64,000 nt of DNA from Coriobacterium glomerans PW2 (GTDB taxonomy: Bacteria > Actinomycetota > Coriobacteriia > Coriobacteriales > Coriobacteriaceae). Numbering within the stretch: the stretch's first letter is position 1; each line of letters opens with the position of its first letter. The stretch covers positions 1,550,001 to 1,614,000 of the forward strand of contig NC_015389.1 in assembly GCF_000195315.1 (NCBI RefSeq), given 5' to 3'. Positions 25,671 through 34,739 of the stretch are shown here, piece by piece. The notes below the pieces were generated by a model, which was not told where the DNA came from, ran no database searches, and saw nothing but the letters and a program-made list of their open reading frames with translations. The position numbers and the translations under genes were made by a program.

Positions 25671-26195
25671 CTAGGCCGCCTCCTTCTGCTCTGACACCTG
25701 GCTGATCGCGCGGGCGAGGCCGGAGGCCACACCGTTGACGCACACCGCGGTACCGCGGGCAAAGCCGGAGATGAGACCTGCGATCTGACCCAGAAGCTGA
25801 TCTTTCGTGGGAAGATCCGCGATTGCGCGCGCATCCTCGGCCGTAATGGCCTTTCCCTCCGAGATACCGCCTTTGACCTCGAGCACGTCTTTGGTCTTCG
25901 CGGCGAAGTCCTTGAGCGCCTTTGCGGTCTCGACAGGCTCCTGCTCGTAGAACACGTAGGCCACGGGGCCGACGAGCATGTCGCCTATCTCGGGCTGCTC
26001 CTGATTTTTGAGCGCGAGACGCGCGAGATTGTTCTTGTAGACCTTCATCTCGGAACCGACCTCGCGCAGATTGCGCCGCAGCTCCTGAGCCTGCATGACC
26101 GTGAGGCCATGGTAGTTGACCACGAACAGACCGGCGTTCTCCTTGATGTGGGACTCGATCTCGGCGACCTTGTCGATCTTGTACTGTGCTGGCAT
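25671..26195 (-). CDS. rplJ: 50S ribosomal protein L10
   Basis: A 174-aa protein that anchors L7/L12 dimers to 23S rRNA. Typical blocks: VAEIESHIKENAGLFVVNYH, MQAQELRRNLREVGSEMKVY and KNNLARLAL. The start at 26195 is marked by AAGGAGGTG upstream; the frame is open further but that part is the leader RNA. Transcription starts from a separate promoter at 26412-26440, and a terminator-like hairpin lies in the leader. The gene pair rplJL is detached from both rplKA and rpoBC. Confidence 0.98.
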   Translation of the reverse strand: MPAQYKIDKVAEIESHIKENAGLFVVNYHGLTVMQAQELRRNLREVGSEMKVYKNNLARLALKNQEQPEIGDMLVGPVAYVFYEQEPVETAKALKDFAAKTKDVLEVKGGISEGKAITAEDARAIADLPTKDQLLGQIAGLISGFARGTAVCVNGVASGLARAISQVSEQKEAA

Positions 26196-26254
26196 ATAAC
26201 ACACCTCCTTCATCGCATCCGAGCACGAACCGCCCAAGACGGCGGGGCGTCTCG

Positions 26255-26288
26255 AAAAAGCCCCCGACGCTGCATGAGCGACGGGGGC
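26255..26288 (-). terminator. Attenuator-like hairpin in the rplJL leader
   Basis: On the minus strand, arms GCCCCCGTCGC (26288-26278) and GCGTCGGGGGC (26270-26260) pair with one mismatch around a seven-base loop and are followed by five U (26259-26255). It lies between the promoter and rplJ, about 60 bases before the ATG. In other bacteria the L10 leader both binds L10(L12)4 and, in some lineages, attenuates transcription; a similar role is likely here. Confidence 0.7.
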
Positions 26289-26411
26289 GAGAAGACATGT
26301 CTGCTCGACCACCTCGGCTGGCGGGTCTCCCCTTTGAGCTCGCGATCGCCTATTTGCGCGATGCGGGCACCGGCTGTCTCTGGCAGCGGATTCGTGCGTG
26401 AATCAAAAGGC

Positions 26412-26440
26412 AGTATGCACTCAGCATGACGCGTGGTCAA
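26412..26440 (-). promoter_or_regulatory. Putative promoter for rplJL
   Basis: Minus-strand -35 TTGACC (26440-26435) and -10 CATACT (26417-26412) with a 17-base spacer. Transcription would start near 26405, giving a leader of about 210 bases that includes the attenuator-like hairpin. The region 26441-26567 separates it from the divergent ABC exporter gene. Confidence 0.6.
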
Positions 26441-26567
26441 GGCCTCGTCGGCAAATGGCAGAGATGCATGCGGATTGCCACGGATATCACACAGGCTGCA
26501 TCCGACGGGGGCGTCGCGTATGATGGAGCGGGTAGGATAGTTCGAACGCGAGGCGCGAGGAGAGTCC

Positions 26568-28391
26568 ATGGACAGGAAGCGGGAACGACGCGAAGAGGCC
26601 GGAAAGAGGCGTAAGCGCACCGTCGCGGTGCGCACGCTGCACTACTACTGGAGGGTGACGCGCATACAGCTGCCGATGTTTCTCGCCAGCGTCATCGTGA
26701 CACTCGGCTATGTGTTTCTGCTCATGTTCGCCAACCCGCTCATCGTCGGCCGGATCGTCGACACCGTCAGTGCCGGCGGCATCGGAGCCGACGACGTCAT
26801 TCCCGTCTTCGGACCCTACATCGTGACGCTGTTTCTCGTCAACGTCATTGGCCAGGCCTGTAGCAAGCTGCAGGACTACACCTGCGCACGCGTTGAGATC
26901 CGCGCGAGCTACGAGCTGGGTCGCACCGCGTTCGACGCGCTGTGCAACCAGTCGATGACCTTTCACACGAATCGCTTCGGCGGCTCGCTCGTCAGCTCGA
27001 CGCAGTTGTACATCGCCGCCTACTCGCAGCTCATGGACGTTTTCGCCTATGGGGCGCTGCCCTCTGTGGCAGCCGTCGTGTTCACGATCGTGCTGCTCGT
27101 GCCGCTCGTCCCCGTTTACGTCGCGCTGCTATCGGTCGTGCTCGTCATCTACGTGATCATCATCTTCCGACTCTACCGCCGGATCCTGCCGGTCAACACC
27201 GCGGCGAGCGCCGCCAAGAACCGGCTGTCCGGTGAGCTGTCCGACTCGATCACCAACATCTTGGCCGTGAAGACCGCCGGTCGCGAGGATTTTGAGCAGA
27301 GCCTGTTCGAGCAGGCGAACCGGGCGGTGTGCGACACCGACAGCCGTCGCATGGTCCGCTCCCTGCTGACCGGCTCGGTGTCGAGCGCGCTGATCGTGGT
27401 GATGATGACGCTCGTTGCCGTGTTCATCGCCGGCGGCGCAGCGTGGTTCGGCATCTCGGCGGGCACGCTCGTCATGATGTTCACCTATACGAACACGATC
27501 ACCAACCACTTCAACATGCTCTCGCGGATATTCCAGCGCATCAACCATGCTTTCGGTGATGCTCACGATCTCACGATCGCCCTCGATGAACCCAGGCTCG
27601 TCGACGATGTTCCCGACGCCGCCGATCTCGTCATCGATCGCGGCGAGATCGACTTCTGCGATGTGAGCTTCAGCTACCCGGATGCCGGAGCCGACGATCC
27701 TGTCTTTCGCGGCTTCACCCTCGACATCCCCTCCGGGCAGCGCGTCGGGCTCGTGGGGCGCTCCGGCTCGGGCAAGACGACTCTCACGAGTCTGCTGCTG
27801 CGTCTCGCTGACCTCACGAGCGGGTCCATCCGGATCGACGGGCAGGACATCGCCGCTGTGAACCAGGTGAGCCTGCGGCGAAGCATCGCCTACGTGCCGC
27901 AGGAGCCGCTGCTGTTCCACCGGACGATCCGTGAGAACATCTCCTACGGACGTCCCGAGGCGAGCCCCGAGGAGATCGAGGGCGCTGCGCGGGAAGCCAA
28001 CGCCACCGAATTCATCCGTCGTCTGCCCGAGGGCATGGACACGCAGGTCGGAGAGCGTGGCGTCAAGCTCTCGGGCGGTCAGCGCCAGCGCATCGCGATC
28101 GCCCGTGCCATCCTCATGGATGCGCCGATCCTCGTGCTCGACGAGGCCACCAGCGCACTGGATTCCGAGAGCGAGCGGCTCATCCAAAGCGCGCTCGAGA
28201 ACCTCATGCGGGGCAGGACCTCGTTGGTGATCGCCCATCGCCTGTCAACCGTCGCGGCGCTCGACCGCATCGTGGTGCTGAGCGACGGCGTCATCGTGGA
28301 GGACGGCACCCATAGCGATCTCGTGCGAGCCGGCGGCGAGTACGCACGGCTGTGGAGCCGGCAGACCGGCGCGTTTCTGGGAGGGCAGTGA
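26568..28391 (+). CDS. ABC exporter, fused permease and ATPase
   Basis: A 607-aa half-transporter that should work as a homodimer. A Lys/Arg-rich N-terminus is followed by six predicted membrane helices (residues ~35-310) and an ATPase with Walker A GRSGSGKTT near residue 400, Q-loop YVPQEP, signature LSGGQRQRIAIARA near 500, Walker B ILVLDEATSALD and H-loop IAHRLST. All catalytic positions look intact. It resembles type IV exporters of lipids, drugs or peptides; substrate cannot be read from sequence. It is a single gene facing away from rplJ, with no linked peptide or modification gene. Confidence 0.9.
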   Translation: MDRKRERREEAGKRRKRTVAVRTLHYYWRVTRIQLPMFLASVIVTLGYVFLLMFANPLIVGRIVDTVSAGGIGADDVIPVFGPYIVTLFLVNVIGQACSKLQDYTCARVEIRASYELGRTAFDALCNQSMTFHTNRFGGSLVSSTQLYIAAYSQLMDVFAYGALPSVAAVVFTIVLLVPLVPVYVALLSVVLVIYVIIIFRLYRRILPVNTAASAAKNRLSGELSDSITNILAVKTAGREDFEQSLFEQANRAVCDTDSRRMVRSLLTGSVSSALIVVMMTLVAVFIAGGAAWFGISAGTLVMMFTYTNTITNHFNMLSRIFQRINHAFGDAHDLTIALDEPRLVDDVPDAADLVIDRGEIDFCDVSFSYPDAGADDPVFRGFTLDIPSGQRVGLVGRSGSGKTTLTSLLLRLADLTSGSIRIDGQDIAAVNQVSLRRSIAYVPQEPLLFHRTIRENISYGRPEASPEEIEGAAREANATEFIRRLPEGMDTQVGERGVKLSGGQRQRIAIARAILMDAPILVLDEATSALDSESERLIQSALENLMRGRTSLVIAHRLSTVAALDRIVVLSDGVIVEDGTHSDLVRAGGEYARLWSRQTGAFLGGQ

Positions 28392-28621
28392 TCACGGGCC
28401 AACTCGGAGAAAGCCAACTGCGGAATGCTCGTATGATGCTAATGCCAGACCATCGCTCTCGATTTGATCATGCCGTAAAAAAAGAGTGGGACAAGAGGGT
28501 GAACCGCGTGCTGACGTTCATAAACCGGTGTCTCGCAAGCGATCATCCTCTCGTATGGCCAGTAAAATGCAGGTAATCGGAGATCCCCTCCAGCTTCCCC
28601 TCACTCGATCGCATCGTCCGA
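28392..28621. other. Convergent intergenic region, nothing recognised
   Basis: A 230-bp gap between the ABC exporter and the convergent POT-like gene. It includes a run of seven A at about 28476-28483 but no clear stem next to it, and no open frame worth calling. Confidence 0.4.
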
Positions 28622-30187
28622 TCAAGCCACTGCCGCCTCGAACCTTTTCTGCGTGACGCGCAGGTAGATGGCGATGAGGATCGTCCCCGCGCCAAGCCAT
28701 GGATAGACCGCCAGCTGCTGCTGCGCGGTGGTTGCAAACATGAAGATGAGCAAGCCGAGACCGTTGCCGATCGTCGTGCACTGAGCGAACGCCGTTTGAA
28801 TCTGCGTATCGTAGGACTTCGGGGCCATCTTTGCGATGATCGATATACCAGTGGCACCGCCGACTGACTGGGTGAACTGGTCGAAGATCATGGTTAGAAT
28901 AAACCAGATCGGATTAACTTTTCCAGTTGCCAATGTGACGGTCAGAGGGATCACGAACAAGGAAACCGCACCGAAAGCGTAGCTGAGCGCCATCTTGCTC
29001 AAACTGCGGATGCTGCTTCCAAAGGCTGTGGCAGTCCACAGATAGGTCGCCACCGGGCTCACAACCAAAGCGAACACGGCGCTGATCGAGACAAAGGTAG
29101 CCGGAGCAAACGTAATCCCCAAAAACGAACGGTTTAAGTATTGATCCATGTAAATGAGATTTGTCGACCCCGTTACCGCCAAGATGAGTGCTTGGAACAC
29201 CTGCACGGCGAGTAGCTGGCTCATCGGCTTGAACACCCGACGCTCCGTTTTGGGAATGTCACGGTTGGTGAACAGGCGGACGAAGAACGCTATCGGGATC
29301 AGAAACGCCATCGTGGTAATCAAGCTGAGCAGACGATCGAATGTCATAACCCCGATGCTGATCAGAGCTGCCATCACGACGACGACGAGCACCACCACCG
29401 CGCTCGTGATCAAACCGATTCGTTTGAGCTGCCCGGGGTCCAGCGGCTTTACCGGAGCGCGGCCCAACTCGCCGAAGCAGGAGTGACTGAACAGAAGAAT
29501 GATCAGGGCGTAGCCCAAGGCCGCCGCTGCAGCGATCACGAAGCCGATATGGTAGTCCAACATCGAGATGTTACCAACGACGACAGGAGCGAGAAGGCCG
29601 CCGATACTGTTAAAGATATTATGAAATGTGAACGCAGCGTCGCGACGCGCGTCGTCCGATTTGCGATAGAGCTGTGCGGTCAGCGAGTTGTTCGACTGCC
29701 CCATGAGTGGCACCGCGAGAAAGATCAGGCCGAGGAACATGCATACCCTGCCCTGATCGACCGAGAATGACGGGATGGCGATCAAAGCAAAACCAATTGC
29801 CTTGGTGATATTGCCCAATACCAGCGCGGTACGCATGCCGAGGACCCGGTCTGCCAGCCAGCTGCCGACAATACCGAACACGCTGTTGACAACCCCCAGT
29901 GCGGCGACGATCGAAGCTGCCTGCCCGGCCGTGAAGCCCAAACCACGCGAGAACGGGCTGTACAGATAGTAGATGAAGATCGCGTAGAACGCCGCCCAAG
30001 CGATGGAATTGAACAGGTTGCCGGTGCCAAGCACCGCGAGGCCGCGAGGGTGACCAAAAAAGCGTCTATCGCTGTAGATGATATCCATCTTGTTATCCGT
30101 CGAAGCTGACTTCGCACCGAGCTGCTCAGCGGAGTCGAAGGCTGAATCGGCCGAAGGAACAGGGACAGCGATCGCATCGCTTTTCAT
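28622..30187 (-). CDS. POT/PTR-like MFS transporter with an atypical first helix
   Basis: A 521-aa, roughly 14-helix membrane protein. The FGHPRGLAVLGTGNL opening, the GSWLADRVLGMR loop between helices 2 and 3, and NNSLTAQLYRKSDDARRDAAF followed by NIFNSIGGLLAPVV resemble proton-coupled oligopeptide transporters. The helix-1 ExxERFxYY proton-coupling motif of that family is missing: NLFNSIAWAAFY stands in its place. So the protein probably belongs to a divergent POT branch with a different coupling ion or substrate. A ribosome site GAGGCG precedes the ATG at 30187. It is monocistronic; the upstream region is gene-poor. Confidence 0.65.
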   Translation of the reverse strand: MKSDAIAVPVPSADSAFDSAEQLGAKSASTDNKMDIIYSDRRFFGHPRGLAVLGTGNLFNSIAWAAFYAIFIYYLYSPFSRGLGFTAGQAASIVAALGVVNSVFGIVGSWLADRVLGMRTALVLGNITKAIGFALIAIPSFSVDQGRVCMFLGLIFLAVPLMGQSNNSLTAQLYRKSDDARRDAAFTFHNIFNSIGGLLAPVVVGNISMLDYHIGFVIAAAAALGYALIILLFSHSCFGELGRAPVKPLDPGQLKRIGLITSAVVVLVVVVMAALISIGVMTFDRLLSLITTMAFLIPIAFFVRLFTNRDIPKTERRVFKPMSQLLAVQVFQALILAVTGSTNLIYMDQYLNRSFLGITFAPATFVSISAVFALVVSPVATYLWTATAFGSSIRSLSKMALSYAFGAVSLFVIPLTVTLATGKVNPIWFILTMIFDQFTQSVGGATGISIIAKMAPKSYDTQIQTAFAQCTTIGNGLGLLIFMFATTAQQQLAVYPWLGAGTILIAIYLRVTQKRFEAAVA

Positions 30188-31765
30188 GAGACATCGCCTC
30201 TTTCTGTTACGTCACCTCTCATGAAGAAAGGTGGAGATCATTTCTATCAGTGAACTTTCATTGCCATCAGCACTCTACCTTTCTCTGATTGGGTCTGATG
30301 TTGGGTGAAATGAACCTCGTGCATCACGTGATCGACGATGCACAGCGGAACGAACGTCTCCGGAACCGCAGTGAGGCACCCTGAATCAGGATTCGCGGTC
30401 TCAGATAGACTCGCAGTGGTGGAACCCCTTCTCGGCAGCTGAATAGCCATCAAACTCGCTCTCCGGGGATAACGCATCTGTATGTGCGCGACCATCGTGT
30501 TGCTCCATTCTTAGTGGCAAAGCATCGCTGTGCCATCGCGTCTCCTGATGAAAAATGTGGCATGATCGCCTCCGATTGAAGCTGGCTGCATTCCCACATC
30601 GACATCGCGCATTTTGAGTACTGAGGCCAGGTATCAATCGCCTGCCACTTGACCCGCATGTTCAAAACAGATGTATTGACCACACGGGGACTGGCTATCC
30701 ATTTCCTTTCCGCTGCAGCATCAGGCTTTGTCGAATACCATGAAAGTCCGGACTCCCATTCCAGATATACAGCCGGTGTGATATCCGTATATTTAGACTA
30801 CGTTGTTTGCAATTCCACGTCAGTGGATGGAAATTCAGAATAGGTAGACGATTTTTACCATATCAATCTGACGAGCTCGGTCGAGTTTCGTTGTCTGTCA
30901 AAGCAGCCGCTGCCCCAAACCGCAGTCGATCTCTGCCGGATCTTCATCGGCGAGATGTTTTAGGATCAAGATCGAAAAACCATCGACGGTTATGGAATCA
31001 TCCATCTGTTTTAACGTATTCCCGAAGCAAATCGACGAAAGCGCTTTCTTGTCATACACAGGCATCTTCTACAGCAGTGTCTGACATCAAGTAGGGCATC
31101 AAGTACGGTGCCTTCCAGTCCACCAGAGCAAACTCAACCTCGGTTGGCTCCACTTCACGCTGCTCGAACTCACAACAGCATACGATATCGGCGATGTCAT
31201 CGAGAAGAGCGCGCTGCGCAGCATCTCATATGCTGTGCAGAAGCTGCTGCTCCATCAAGCGACCTGTGAAGATATCGCCACGACAGGTCCAAAGCGAGTA
31301 TCCGCCACCTCGACGAGAACAGATTCCCTTGCATGAGGCGCGCTATCGCCGCCGCGGATGCAGCGTGGGAGCGGACGCGATAATCGAAGTCTGCGGGGGC
31401 ACCTCTGTAGCCAGCGCTCAGCAGATCGATGAGGATACGCCGATGATCCGCCAGCTCTGCCTGCGCGGCGGCTTTCTGGACGTGCCGGCGCAGACAATGA
31501 AGATTCGCGTCATTCCCGCAGCTCATCTTCCCCGCAACCAAAAGTTGCCCACATGCCCACCAGAAGCGGTGGCGCAACCGAGACGGCTCGGGCATCATCG
31601 TGGATGCGAGCGACTTCGAAATCGCGGGTGCCGACGGGCGCCGCGGAAATGTCGCGGCCGCCGCCGGCTCGCTGCGTCCCATGCGCGCTGAGCTGTATCG
31701 CGTTAGGCTACAATCAGACACATGCCCGCAGCTTGGCACGGGTGCGCCGCGAAGGGAAACCGATC
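30188..31765. other. Gene-poor, apparently decayed region
   Basis: About 1.5 kb without a confident gene. The left part (30200-31090) is noticeably more A+T-rich than the surroundings. The right part (31090-31740) returns to the local composition and has several short overlapping open frames on both strands; one plus-strand stretch from about 31127 reads like protein (SKLNLGWLHFTLLELTTAYD and on for ~40 residues) before losing its frame, and another near 31580-31690 (SGIIVDASDFEIAGADGRRG) does the same. This pattern suggests one or more degraded genes. No transposase, repeat or tRNA was seen. Confidence 0.4.
30247..30495 (-). CDS. Hypothetical 82-aa protein (doubtful)
   Basis: A short open frame with GGAG about seven bases before its ATG, ending about 60 bases upstream of the POT-like gene on the same strand. 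It has no signal peptide, membrane segment or motif I know. Composition is mixed and it lies in an A+T-richer, gene-poor region, so it may be chance. If real it could be a leader peptide or a remnant. Confidence 0.2.
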   Translation of the reverse strand: MVAHIQMRYPRRASLMAIQLPRRGSTTASLSETANPDSGCLTAVPETFVPLCIVDHVMHEVHFTQHQTQSEKGRVLMAMKVH

Positions 31766-32422
31766 ATGAACGTTCAGACCGCGCAGCGTTTGGCAGAACT
31801 CCGACGCACGAAAGGCTACAGTCAGGAGGAACTCGCCCAGCGTCTCGGCCTTTCTCGACAGGCCATCTCGAAATGGGAGCGTGCGGAGTCGTCACCGGAC
31901 ACGGACAATCTCATCGCGCTCGCCCGCCTCTACAGCGTCAGCCTCGATGAGCTCGTCGGCGCGCCTTTTGGCGGGACGGCCGAGGACCTCGTCGAGGAGG
32001 CCGCGGCCGCGACGCGCGAGACCACTCGGGAGCGCGCTCGCGACGAAGAGCAGCTCCGAGTCGAGCGGGAGCGCGCCGAGCGGGCGCTGTCGGCGGTCAC
32101 TGAGGCGAGCGCTGCCGCCGCGCAGGCCGCGCAAGCGGCAGCTGCAGCGGCGTCGCGCGCCGATACCCCCGAGCGGATTCCGCTGCCGGAATCCCGCTTC
32201 CGTACGAACAGAGCTGATGGGAGGCCCAGCCGCCGACGGGGGACGCTCAGCTCCTTTCCGTATGGGATCTTCACCGTCATCCTGTTTTTCGCCATCGGAA
32301 TCATCTGGAGCTTCGACTGGGCCTGGCTCGTGTTTCTCACCATCCCGATCTTTCGCTGGATCGCCGGCGTCATCGAGGACGATCTCGATCGCAGCCGCGC
32401 TGATGAGGAGGTGCCGCGATGA
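31766..32422 (+). CDS. XRE-type HTH regulator with coiled coil and membrane tail
   Basis: A 218-aa protein. Residues ~4-60 form a Cro/C1-type helix-turn-helix (LAELRRTKGYSQEELAQRLG, LSRQAISKWERAESSPD). Residues ~75-140 are Glu/Arg/Ala-rich and predicted coiled coil. Residues ~165-205 hold two hydrophobic segments (YGIFTVILFFAIGIIW and WLVFLTIPIFRWIAG). So it may be a membrane-tethered DNA-binding protein. The ATG at 31766 is chosen because the HTH starts there and GAAGGGA lies upstream. It overlaps the DUF4097 gene by four bases (ATGA), so it probably regulates or senses through that protein. Confidence 0.85.
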   Translation: MNVQTAQRLAELRRTKGYSQEELAQRLGLSRQAISKWERAESSPDTDNLIALARLYSVSLDELVGAPFGGTAEDLVEEAAAATRETTRERARDEEQLRVERERAERALSAVTEASAAAAQAAQAAAAAASRADTPERIPLPESRFRTNRADGRPSRRRGTLSSFPYGIFTVILFFAIGIIWSFDWAWLVFLTIPIFRWIAGVIEDDLDRSRADEEVPR

Positions 32423-33396
32423 GCCGCCTGAACGACCTCTCGCGGCTGTCGCGTGGGGCTCGGCTGAAAGCCGGCTGCGGCATCGCGCTCATCGCAGGGG
32501 TGATCGTCTTGGCGATCGGACTACCCTGGTGCTCGGGGCTCGTCCGCTCAGCTCTGCCGCAGGTGCCCTGGCTTCAGCCAGATGCGAGCGCGACGACCCG
32601 GACATGGTCCTTCGACCCATCGACGGTCACCGGTCTTGACATCGAGGATACCGCCGACGATGTCGAAATCACGAACGGTGACACCGCGAACGGCGGCATC
32701 GAGGTCACAGCCACCCATCGTCGCGATGCCCCCGCGCCGTCGTGCGCGGTCGAAGACGGAACCTTGCGGATCGATCGCCATCCGCGGAGATCCCACCGCG
32801 GTTTCCAGTCGGATCCTCTCCAATTCCTGTGGTCGCGCGGAACAGGTCGTGGCGCGACAGGAGACGAGCGTCTTCGCGTCAGGCTGCCGCCGGAGAAGCT
32901 CGGTGCCGCTCGGCTCGATCACGTGAAGGTGAGCGCCGGGGCGAGCGACTGCCGCCTCGATGGGGTTTCCTGTGGAAGCTGCGAGCTCTCGATCACGGCC
33001 GGGGATCTGAAGGTGGACGGGCTCTCGACGGATCATCTGTCGCTTGACGCCACCTCCGGCAGCATCCGCATGCGCGGCACCGTCGCCGAAGAACTTGGCA
33101 TCAAGCTGACCGCCGGCAAGGTGACCGCGGTCTGCGAGAGCTCGGCACCGCGATCTCTCACCTGTTCTCTGACCACGGGAGAGGCAACGATCGAGCTGCC
33201 CGCCGACACGGGCTTCACCGCGCATGTCGAGACGACCCTGGGTGATTTCTCGACCGATTTCAAGACCAGCGATAGACGCGATGAACACGGCCGCAGCCGT
33301 GTTCTGCGTACCGGTGACGGCTCCGCGTCGATCGAGGCGCGGCTGACCGTGGGCAAGATGCGACTGATGAAGACCGGAGCGGGTGATGAGAGATGA
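32419..33396 (+). CDS. Membrane-anchored DUF4097-type beta-helix protein
   Basis: A 325-aa protein with an N-terminal membrane anchor (GIALIAGVIVLAIGLPW, residues ~20-36) and an extracytoplasmic domain of repeated short beta strands typical of DUF4097 (VSAGASDCRLDGVSCGSCEL, ITAGDLKVDGLS, LDATSGSIRMRG, LTAGKVTAVCESS). Function of the family is not settled; members often sit beside small HTH regulators and are tied to envelope state. It overlaps both neighbours by four bases, so the three genes form a tight operon. Confidence 0.8.
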   Translation: MSRLNDLSRLSRGARLKAGCGIALIAGVIVLAIGLPWCSGLVRSALPQVPWLQPDASATTRTWSFDPSTVTGLDIEDTADDVEITNGDTANGGIEVTATHRRDAPAPSCAVEDGTLRIDRHPRRSHRGFQSDPLQFLWSRGTGRGATGDERLRVRLPPEKLGAARLDHVKVSAGASDCRLDGVSCGSCELSITAGDLKVDGLSTDHLSLDATSGSIRMRGTVAEELGIKLTAGKVTAVCESSAPRSLTCSLTTGEATIELPADTGFTAHVETTLGDFSTDFKTSDRRDEHGRSRVLRTGDGSASIEARLTVGKMRLMKTGAGDER

Positions 33397-34721
33397 GGGT
33401 TCTCATCTGCGACATCGAACGGGACGATCGGCGGCGATCGCAGCTCGATGAGGCGTGCGACGTCGTCATAGGACCGGAGGTCCTGGGGGACTCCGGTGAC
33501 TGCAGGGGGTGCTTGAGCTGCTGGACGGCGACGCCGGGACCCTGCGTCATCCGCGACGCCCCGGGAGATCTGGGAGCGCTGCTCGGAGCCGCAGACGAGC
33601 TGTGGATCGCAAGCCGAAACACGTTCGGCGCCGTGAGCTCGCCGGTGAAGTGCGCGCTCGATCGCTGGATCCCGGCTGCGCATCCGTGTTCTCGCATCAT
33701 CGATCGGAAGACCCATCATCGACGACGCTACGGCGGATCGGCTCGAGCAGGCGGCACGGGAACGCGGACGCGGACGAGCATCTGGCTCTACGGGGCGTCG
33801 AGCGCATGTGAGCGATCGTGCTTCATGCAGATCGCCTCGACGATGTGCGACGACGTCGGCCTTGACCTCGTGGGCGTGTGGTTTCCAGAGCGCGCAGACG
33901 AGCTTGGCGTCGCCTCAGCCGCTTTTGAAGGCGCACGGCCGGGGCAACCCGTGCGAGCGAGCGACGCGCGACCCTCTGCGCGCCCGCTCCCCGGCCGCAT
34001 CGCATGCGTGTGCGCAAGCCCGAACGGAGATGCCAGCGCCACCTCGTTGCTGCTCGATGACTTCGAAGACGCTTTCTATGCCTACGAGCGGATCTCGGCT
34101 CATTCTTTCGAAGACGATGCGCGGGCGGTTCGAGATGAGCACGCCGAGATCATCCGCTTTCAGATGAGCGCCGACGGCGAGCTGCGCCAACGCGAGGTGG
34201 TCGGGTCCTCGTGCGATGCGACGAGCTCGCTTGAGACCTTGGCGAGCTGCGATACCATCGTGATCGGATACCCGGTCTATCTCGCCGCGCTTCCATCTGG
34301 CGCGATACGACTGCTCGAGCAGCTGAGTGAGATGGATGCACTCGCCCGAGGCGCGCGCATCTACGCCATATCAAACCTCGGTCTCTACGATGCCGCTCGG
34401 GGCCGGGCGGCCTGCGGCGTGCTCGGCTGCTTCTGCCGGGTGGCCGATCTCATGTGGGGCGGGGCGCTCGTCGTGGCCGGCGACGGCATGATAGTCCCGA
34501 CCGCTGGAACCCCCCGCATGGGAAGACTCAGACGACGAACCTCGGAGGCGATCGATCAGCTCATCTTGGCGGTGCGCACCGGCGCGTCGATCATGGCGAC
34601 AGATGGCATCATCGAGGTGCCCTGCGCGCTGCCTCGCTTCCTCTACCGTTGGAAGATGCGGCGCCGCTGCCGAGCGCTCGCGCGCGAAACCGGCCGCGGC
34701 CCGGACGAGGATCCGCGCTGA
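33393..34721 (+). CDS. Tandem flavodoxin-fold (NADPH-dependent FMN reductase-like) protein
   Basis: A 442-aa protein that appears to contain two flavodoxin-like halves. The first has the CRGCLSCWTATPGPC cysteine motif seen in iron-sulfur/FMN flavoproteins (residues ~38-52); the second begins around residue 205 (IACVCASPNGDASATSLLLDD) with TIVIGYPVYLAALPSGAIRL near 290. The segment 105-125 (RRRYGGSARAGGTGTRTRTS) looks low-complexity. It is the third gene of the operon with the HTH/membrane regulator and the DUF4097 protein. Redox activity is likely; the partner is unknown. Confidence 0.65.
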   Translation: MRVLICDIERDDRRRSQLDEACDVVIGPEVLGDSGDCRGCLSCWTATPGPCVIRDAPGDLGALLGAADELWIASRNTFGAVSSPVKCALDRWIPAAHPCSRIIDRKTHHRRRYGGSARAGGTGTRTRTSIWLYGASSACERSCFMQIASTMCDDVGLDLVGVWFPERADELGVASAAFEGARPGQPVRASDARPSARPLPGRIACVCASPNGDASATSLLLDDFEDAFYAYERISAHSFEDDARAVRDEHAEIIRFQMSADGELRQREVVGSSCDATSSLETLASCDTIVIGYPVYLAALPSGAIRLLEQLSEMDALARGARIYAISNLGLYDAARGRAACGVLGCFCRVADLMWGGALVVAGDGMIVPTAGTPRMGRLRRRTSEAIDQLILAVRTGASIMATDGIIEVPCALPRFLYRWKMRRRCRALARETGRGPDEDPR

Positions 34722-34739
34722 TCACCCGCAGCGGCGCCC

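Noticed and set aside
26568-28391. The ABC exporter as part of a bacteriocin or lantibiotic system
   Set aside because: No precursor peptide, C39 peptidase domain or modification gene lies nearby.
31197-31739. A 180-codon minus-strand open frame and a 165-codon plus-strand frame
   Set aside because: Both are Arg/Ser/Ala-rich overlapping frames with no motif and no ribosome site; treated as noise over a decayed region.
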